From NCBI GenBank assembly GCA_018823835.1, contig JAHJHT010000002.1, forward strand, positions 806,001 through 870,000: a stretch of 64,000 bases of DNA, written 5' to 3'. Numbering within the stretch: the first letter of the stretch is position 1; each line of letters opens with the position of its first letter. The notes under the pieces are model-generated. The model saw only the letters and a list, made by a program, of their open reading frames with translations. It had not been told where the DNA came from and did not search any database. This document shows, piece after piece, positions 60,565 to 64,000 of the stretch. The position numbers were made by a program, and so were the translations under genes. The DNA is from Alphaproteobacteria bacterium. Lineage in GTDB: Bacteria > Pseudomonadota > Alphaproteobacteria > Rhizobiales > Rhizobiaceae.

Positions 60565-62265
60565 ATGTCTGAATCCAACCCAACCCGCGACGATTTTTCG
60601 GCGCTTCTCGAAGAGTCCTTTTCTGACGGACATTCCGGTGAAGGCCAGGTCGTCAAGGGCATCATCACGGCCATCGAAAAAGACATGGCCATCATCGATG
60701 TCGGCCTCAAGGTCGAAGGCCGCGTGCCGCTGAAGGAATTCGGCGTCAAGGGCAAGGACTCCACCCTCAAGGTCGGCGATATCGTCGAGGTCTATGTCGA
60801 GCGCATCGAAAACGCGCTGGGCGAAGCCATGCTGTCGCGCGACAAGGCGCGCCGCGAGGAAAGCTGGGTCAAGCTCGAAGAGAAATTCTCGAAGGGTGAA
60901 CGCGTCGAAGGCGTCATCTTCAACCAGGTCAAGGGCGGCTTCACGGTCGATCTAGACGGCGCCGTGGCCTTCCTGCCGCGCTCGCAGGTCGACATCCGCC
61001 CGATCCGCGACGTCACGCCGCTGATGCACAACCCGCAGCCGTTCGAGATCCTCAAGATGGATCGCCGCCGCGGCAACATCGTCGTGTCGCGCCGCACCGT
61101 GCTCGAGGAGAGCCGCGCGGAGCAGCGTTCGGAGATCGTCCAGAACCTCGAAGAGGGCCAGGTGGTCGAAGGCGTCGTCAAGAACATCACCGACTACGGT
61201 GCGTTCGTCGACCTCGGCGGCATCGACGGCCTGCTGCATGTCACCGACATGGCATGGCGCCGCGTCAACCATCCGACCGAAATCCTCAACATCGGTCAGA
61301 CGGTCAAGGTGCAGATCATCCGCATCAACCAGGAAACCCACCGCATCTCGCTCGGCATGAAGCAGCTCGAGGCGGATCCGTGGAGCGACATCGGCGCCAA
61401 GTTCCCGATCGGCAAGAAGATCACCGGCACGGTGACCAACATCACCGACTACGGCGCGTTCGTCGAGCTGGAGCCGGGCATCGAGGGTCTCATCCACGTT
61501 TCGGAAATGTCGTGGACCAAGAAGAACGTGCATCCCGGCAAGATCCTGTCGACGACGCAGGAAGTCGAGGTCGTGGTGCTCGAAGTCGATCCGGCCAAGC
61601 GCCGCATCTCCCTCGGCCTCAAGCAGACGCTCGAGAATCCGTGGGAGTCCTTCCTGCACAACCACCCGACCGGTTCGGTCGTCGAGGGCGAAGTCAAGAA
61701 CAAGACCGAGTTCGGCCTGTTCATCGGCCTCGAGGGCGACGTCGACGGCATGGTGCACCTCTCCGATCTCGACTGGAACCGTCCGGGCGAGCAGGCCATC
61801 GAGGAGTACAACCGCGGCGACATGGTGAAGGCGCAGGTTCTCGACATCGACGTCGAGAAGGAGCGCATCTCGCTCGGCATCAAGCAGCTCGGCAAGGACG
61901 CGATCGGCGAAGCCGCCACGTCCGGCGAACTGCGCAAGAATGCCGTCGTCACCTGTGAGGTCACCGGCGTCAAGGACGGCGGGCTGGAAGTCAAGCTCGT
62001 CGACCACGACATCGATACCTTCATCAAGCGCAACGACCTGTCGCGCGACCGCGACGAGCAGCGCCCCGAGCGTTTCTCGGTCGGCCAGAAGGTCGATGCC
62101 CGTGTCATCGCCTTCGACAAGAAGACGCGCAAGATCACGGTGTCGATCAAGGCCCTCGAGATCGCCGAAGAGAAGCAGGCGATCTCGCAGTACGGTTCGA
62201 CCGACTCCGGCGCATCGCTCGGCGACATTCTGGGCGCTGCCCTGAAGAAGCAGGGCGAAAACTAG
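60565..62265 (+). CDS. rpsA: 30S ribosomal protein S1
   Basis: A 566-residue protein with six S1 (OB-fold) repeats. Clear ones begin GQVVKGIITAIEKDMAIIDVGLK, GERVEGVIFNQVKGGFTVDLDG, GQVVEGVVKNITDYGAFVDLGG, GKKITGTVTNITDYGAFVELEPG and GSVVEGEVKNKTEFGLFIGLEG. It binds mRNA on the small subunit and helps initiation on structured messages. ATG 60565 follows AGGAG. The 204-bp gap after cmk suggests its own promoter or a regulatory leader. A terminator follows. Confidence 0.97.
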   Translation: MSESNPTRDDFSALLEESFSDGHSGEGQVVKGIITAIEKDMAIIDVGLKVEGRVPLKEFGVKGKDSTLKVGDIVEVYVERIENALGEAMLSRDKARREESWVKLEEKFSKGERVEGVIFNQVKGGFTVDLDGAVAFLPRSQVDIRPIRDVTPLMHNPQPFEILKMDRRRGNIVVSRRTVLEESRAEQRSEIVQNLEEGQVVEGVVKNITDYGAFVDLGGIDGLLHVTDMAWRRVNHPTEILNIGQTVKVQIIRINQETHRISLGMKQLEADPWSDIGAKFPIGKKITGTVTNITDYGAFVELEPGIEGLIHVSEMSWTKKNVHPGKILSTTQEVEVVVLEVDPAKRRISLGLKQTLENPWESFLHNHPTGSVVEGEVKNKTEFGLFIGLEGDVDGMVHLSDLDWNRPGEQAIEEYNRGDMVKAQVLDIDVEKERISLGIKQLGKDAIGEAATSGELRKNAVVTCEVTGVKDGGLEVKLVDHDIDTFIKRNDLSRDRDEQRPERFSVGQKVDARVIAFDKKTRKITVSIKALEIAEEKQAISQYGSTDSGASLGDILGAALKKQGEN

Positions 62266-62308
62266 TCGCCTGACGCCGCCCCAGGGCGGCGACAGTCAAC
62301 GAACAGCG

Positions 62309-62340
62309 AAAGGCCCGCCGGAGCAATCCGGCGGGCCTTT
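62309..62340 (+). terminator. Intrinsic terminator after rpsA
   Basis: AAAGGCCCGCCGGA and TCCGGCGGGCCTTT form a perfect 14-bp stem around GCAA, ending in a short T run. It lies 44 bp after the rpsA stop and could serve both strands. Confidence 0.82.
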
Positions 62341-62385
62341 CTGCATTCGGCGCGGTGCATGCTTTGGGCGTGCAGCCGCGCCCGG

Positions 62386-62706
62386 TCACGGAACGACGTA
62401 GAGACAGGGCTTGGCCTTGGCCTTGCACGACCACTTGCCGCTGACCTTCTTGCACTCGACGGACTTGTCCTTGGCGATGTCCCAGACCGACCATGCCAGG
62501 CCGTACTGGTTCTTCGTCTTGTAGGACCAGTTCTTGACCGCCTTGGCGCGGGCCGCGAACTTGGTCTTCAGGTAGGCGTCGGCCTGCTCGGGGTAGGCCT
62601 TGCAGGAATAGGCCAGCGACGGGGTCGCGGTGGCCGACATCGAGACGGTGGCGATGCCGACAATGGCAGCGGCCTGGACGATCTTGCGAAAGGTGGAACT
62701 GTTCAT
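62386..62706 (-). CDS. Small secreted protein, hypothetical
   Basis: A 106-residue protein with a signal peptide ending near ATPSLA (residues 1-32). The mature part YSCKAYPEQADAYLKTKFAARAKAVKNWSYKTKNQYGLAWSVWDIAKDK has a Trp-rich core, and three further cysteines lie near the end (VECKKVSGKWSCKAKAKPCLYVV). Four cysteines suggest two disulfides in the periplasm. Similar small secreted proteins occur in Rhizobiales without known function. It is convergent with rpsA. Confidence 0.75.
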   Translation of the reverse strand: MNSSTFRKIVQAAAIVGIATVSMSATATPSLAYSCKAYPEQADAYLKTKFAARAKAVKNWSYKTKNQYGLAWSVWDIAKDKSVECKKVSGKWSCKAKAKPCLYVVP

Positions 62707-63033
62707 TCTCGGTAATCCTTGCTGGTTTCTTCGGGTGGAACCTCGGTTCCTGACCCTCAGTCGTGCCGCCCACGCAGATGGTTCATGAAAATTTTTCGCC
62801 ATTCCCGTCCGACGGGCTCCGCGGCACGCCAACCGATTGTCCTGAAACAGTTTTTTTCCACAGCATGCGGCGGCAGGCTCGCCGCGTGGCCAGGGAAATT
62901 CGCTGCCGCTGGAGCGATCGGCGGACCGGAGCTGGCGGCTTGCCGGGGCGTCACCCTTGCCGTTGTCTGGCCGCTGACCCAGATTGCCGGCTACGCATCG
63001 CGAGAATCCAATGAGCCCCAGCAACGACCGCGC
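62707..63033. other. Non-coding divergent region
   Basis: 327 bp between divergent genes (secreted protein leftward, MFS protein rightward). Promoters for both must be here. I see no gene and no convincing operator. Confidence 0.45.
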
Positions 63034-64000
63034 ATGGTAGATCAACCCGCACTCGGGCGGGCCGCGGCCATGGCTCCGTTCGAACACGACATCTTCCGAA
63101 AAGTCTGGTTTGCCAGCCTAGCCTCGAACCTCGGCGCGCTGATCCAGGGTGTCGGTGCTGCCTGGATGATGACGTCGATCTCCACCTCGGCAGACCTCGT
63201 CGCATTGGTGCAGGCGTCGACGGCGCTGCCCATCATGCTGTTCTCGCTCGTCTCGGGCGCCATCGCCGACAACTACAACCGCCGCTCGGTCATGCTGGTT
63301 GCCCAGGTCTTCATGCTCGCCGTCTCGGTCGCGCTCGCCGTCACCGCCCATGCCGGCGTGATGACGCCGTGGCTGCTGCTTGGCTTCACCTTCCTGATCG
63401 GCTGCGGCACGGCGCTCAACAACCCGTCATGGCAGGCGGCCGTCGGAGACATGGTGCCGCGCGACCATCTTCCCGCCGCCGTGGCGCTGAACTCGATGAG
63501 CTTCAACCTGACGCGCAGCGTCGGCCCGGCGATCGGCGGCGCCATCGTCGCGGCGGCGGGCGCGGCCGCCGCGTTTGCGGCCAACGCGGTCAGCTATGCG
63601 GCGCTGATCGTCGTTCTCTACCGCTGGAAGCCCGCGCTGCCGGCAAATGCGCTGCCGCGCGAATCCATCGGCCTCGCCATCTCGGCCGGGCTGCGCTACG
63701 TCGCCATGTCCCCCAACATCGAGAAGGTGTTGCTGCGCGGTTTCGCCTTCGGCCTGAGCGCCATCTCGACGCTGGCGCTGCTGCCGCTGGTGGCGCGCGA
63801 CCTCATCCAGGGCGGGCCGCTGCTCTACGGCGTACTGCTCGGCGCCTATGGTGTCGGCGCGATCGGTGGCGCATTGCTGGTCGGCCGGCTGCGCGCCATG
63901 CTTTCCAACGAGTGGATCGTGCGCCTGGGTTTCGTCGCCTTCGCCGTGTCCGCCACCGTCTCTGCCCTGAGCAGCAATGCCATGCTGACCTGCGCGGGAC
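63034..64000 (+). CDS. MFS transporter, EntS/MFS_3-like (partial, cut by window end)
   Basis: 322 residues are visible and the frame runs off the right edge. About nine spans are seen. FRKVWFASLASNLGALIQGVGAAWMMTSIS is the start of the MFS_3 (enterobactin-exporter-like) group. SGAIADNYNRRSVMLVAQ is the loop 2-3 motif and SFNLTRSVGPAIGGAIVA the helix 5 region. The group mostly exports siderophores or drugs. ATG 63034 is the first good start; ATG 63070 is an alternative. The substrate is unknown. Confidence 0.88.
   Translation, partial: MVDQPALGRAAAMAPFEHDIFRKVWFASLASNLGALIQGVGAAWMMTSISTSADLVALVQASTALPIMLFSLVSGAIADNYNRRSVMLVAQVFMLAVSVALAVTAHAGVMTPWLLLGFTFLIGCGTALNNPSWQAAVGDMVPRDHLPAAVALNSMSFNLTRSVGPAIGGAIVAAAGAAAAFAANAVSYAALIVVLYRWKPALPANALPRESIGLAISAGLRYVAMSPNIEKVLLRGFAFGLSAISTLALLPLVARDLIQGGPLLYGVLLGAYGVGAIGGALLVGRLRAMLSNEWIVRLGFVAFAVSATVSALSSNAMLTCAG

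Overview
The window is GC-rich chromosomal DNA from an alphaproteobacterium, most likely Hyphomicrobiales (Rhizobiales), in the Mesorhizobium/Aminobacter/Phyllobacteriaceae neighbourhood. The evidence is the order TIGR02300 protein - class II (CP4-like) aroA - cmk - rpsA beside a tRNA-Ala, several small Rhizobiales-type hypothetical proteins, and abundant TRAP and ABC uptake loci. This placement is inferred from gene content; no 16S gene is present.

Left chromosomal arm (1-16417). It opens with two-component signalling: the tail of a histidine kinase, a NarL-type regulator, a lone HisKA-like fragment, and a MASE4-like kinase. Next come a flavin disulfide reductase-like enzyme and, convergent to it, a Tad-type pilus protein with a von Willebrand A domain. 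A leftward cluster follows: a PaoABC-type periplasmic aldehyde oxidase (Tat-exported 2Fe-2S subunit, FAD/4Fe-4S subunit, and a molybdopterin subunit broken by two frameshifts), a DUF2231 membrane protein and a sorbosone-dehydrogenase-like lipoprotein, with an AraC regulator upstream. An L,D-transpeptidase lipoprotein, a small membrane protein, a NifU-like scaffold and tRNA-Leu(CAG) complete this arm.

Accessory region (16401-43626). Two genomic islands sit in tandem in the 3' end of tRNA-Leu. The same 16-17 bp core occurs at 16401, 29963 and 43611, and each of the first two copies is followed by its own tyrosine integrase. Each island carries a different short repeat at both of its ends, which look like integrase arm sites. 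Island 1 holds a cluster of a family-A-polymerase-like protein, a zinc-finger-like protein and an RNase H-like protein without its catalytic residues. It also holds a KTSC protein, a serine recombinase, an HNH protein and a translationally coupled pair ending in a membrane-anchored winged-helix-like protein. Island 2 holds a serine recombinase and a six-gene operon: hsdR, a caspase/CHAT-like peptidase, hsdM, hsdS, a CBS-HEPN-like protein and an HNH nuclease. This expanded type I restriction locus is the best candidate for an undescribed defence system.

Right chromosomal arm (43627-64000). A divergent catabolic locus contains a Liv-type ABC importer, an aldo-keto reductase/RidA fusion, a GntR regulator, a TIGR04076 protein, a second aldo-keto reductase and the binding protein. 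A TRAP importer with an enolase-superfamily dehydratase/racemase under a divergent LysR regulator follows. Housekeeping genes come next (tRNA-Ala, aroA, cmk, rpsA), then a small secreted protein and an MFS exporter cut by the window end.
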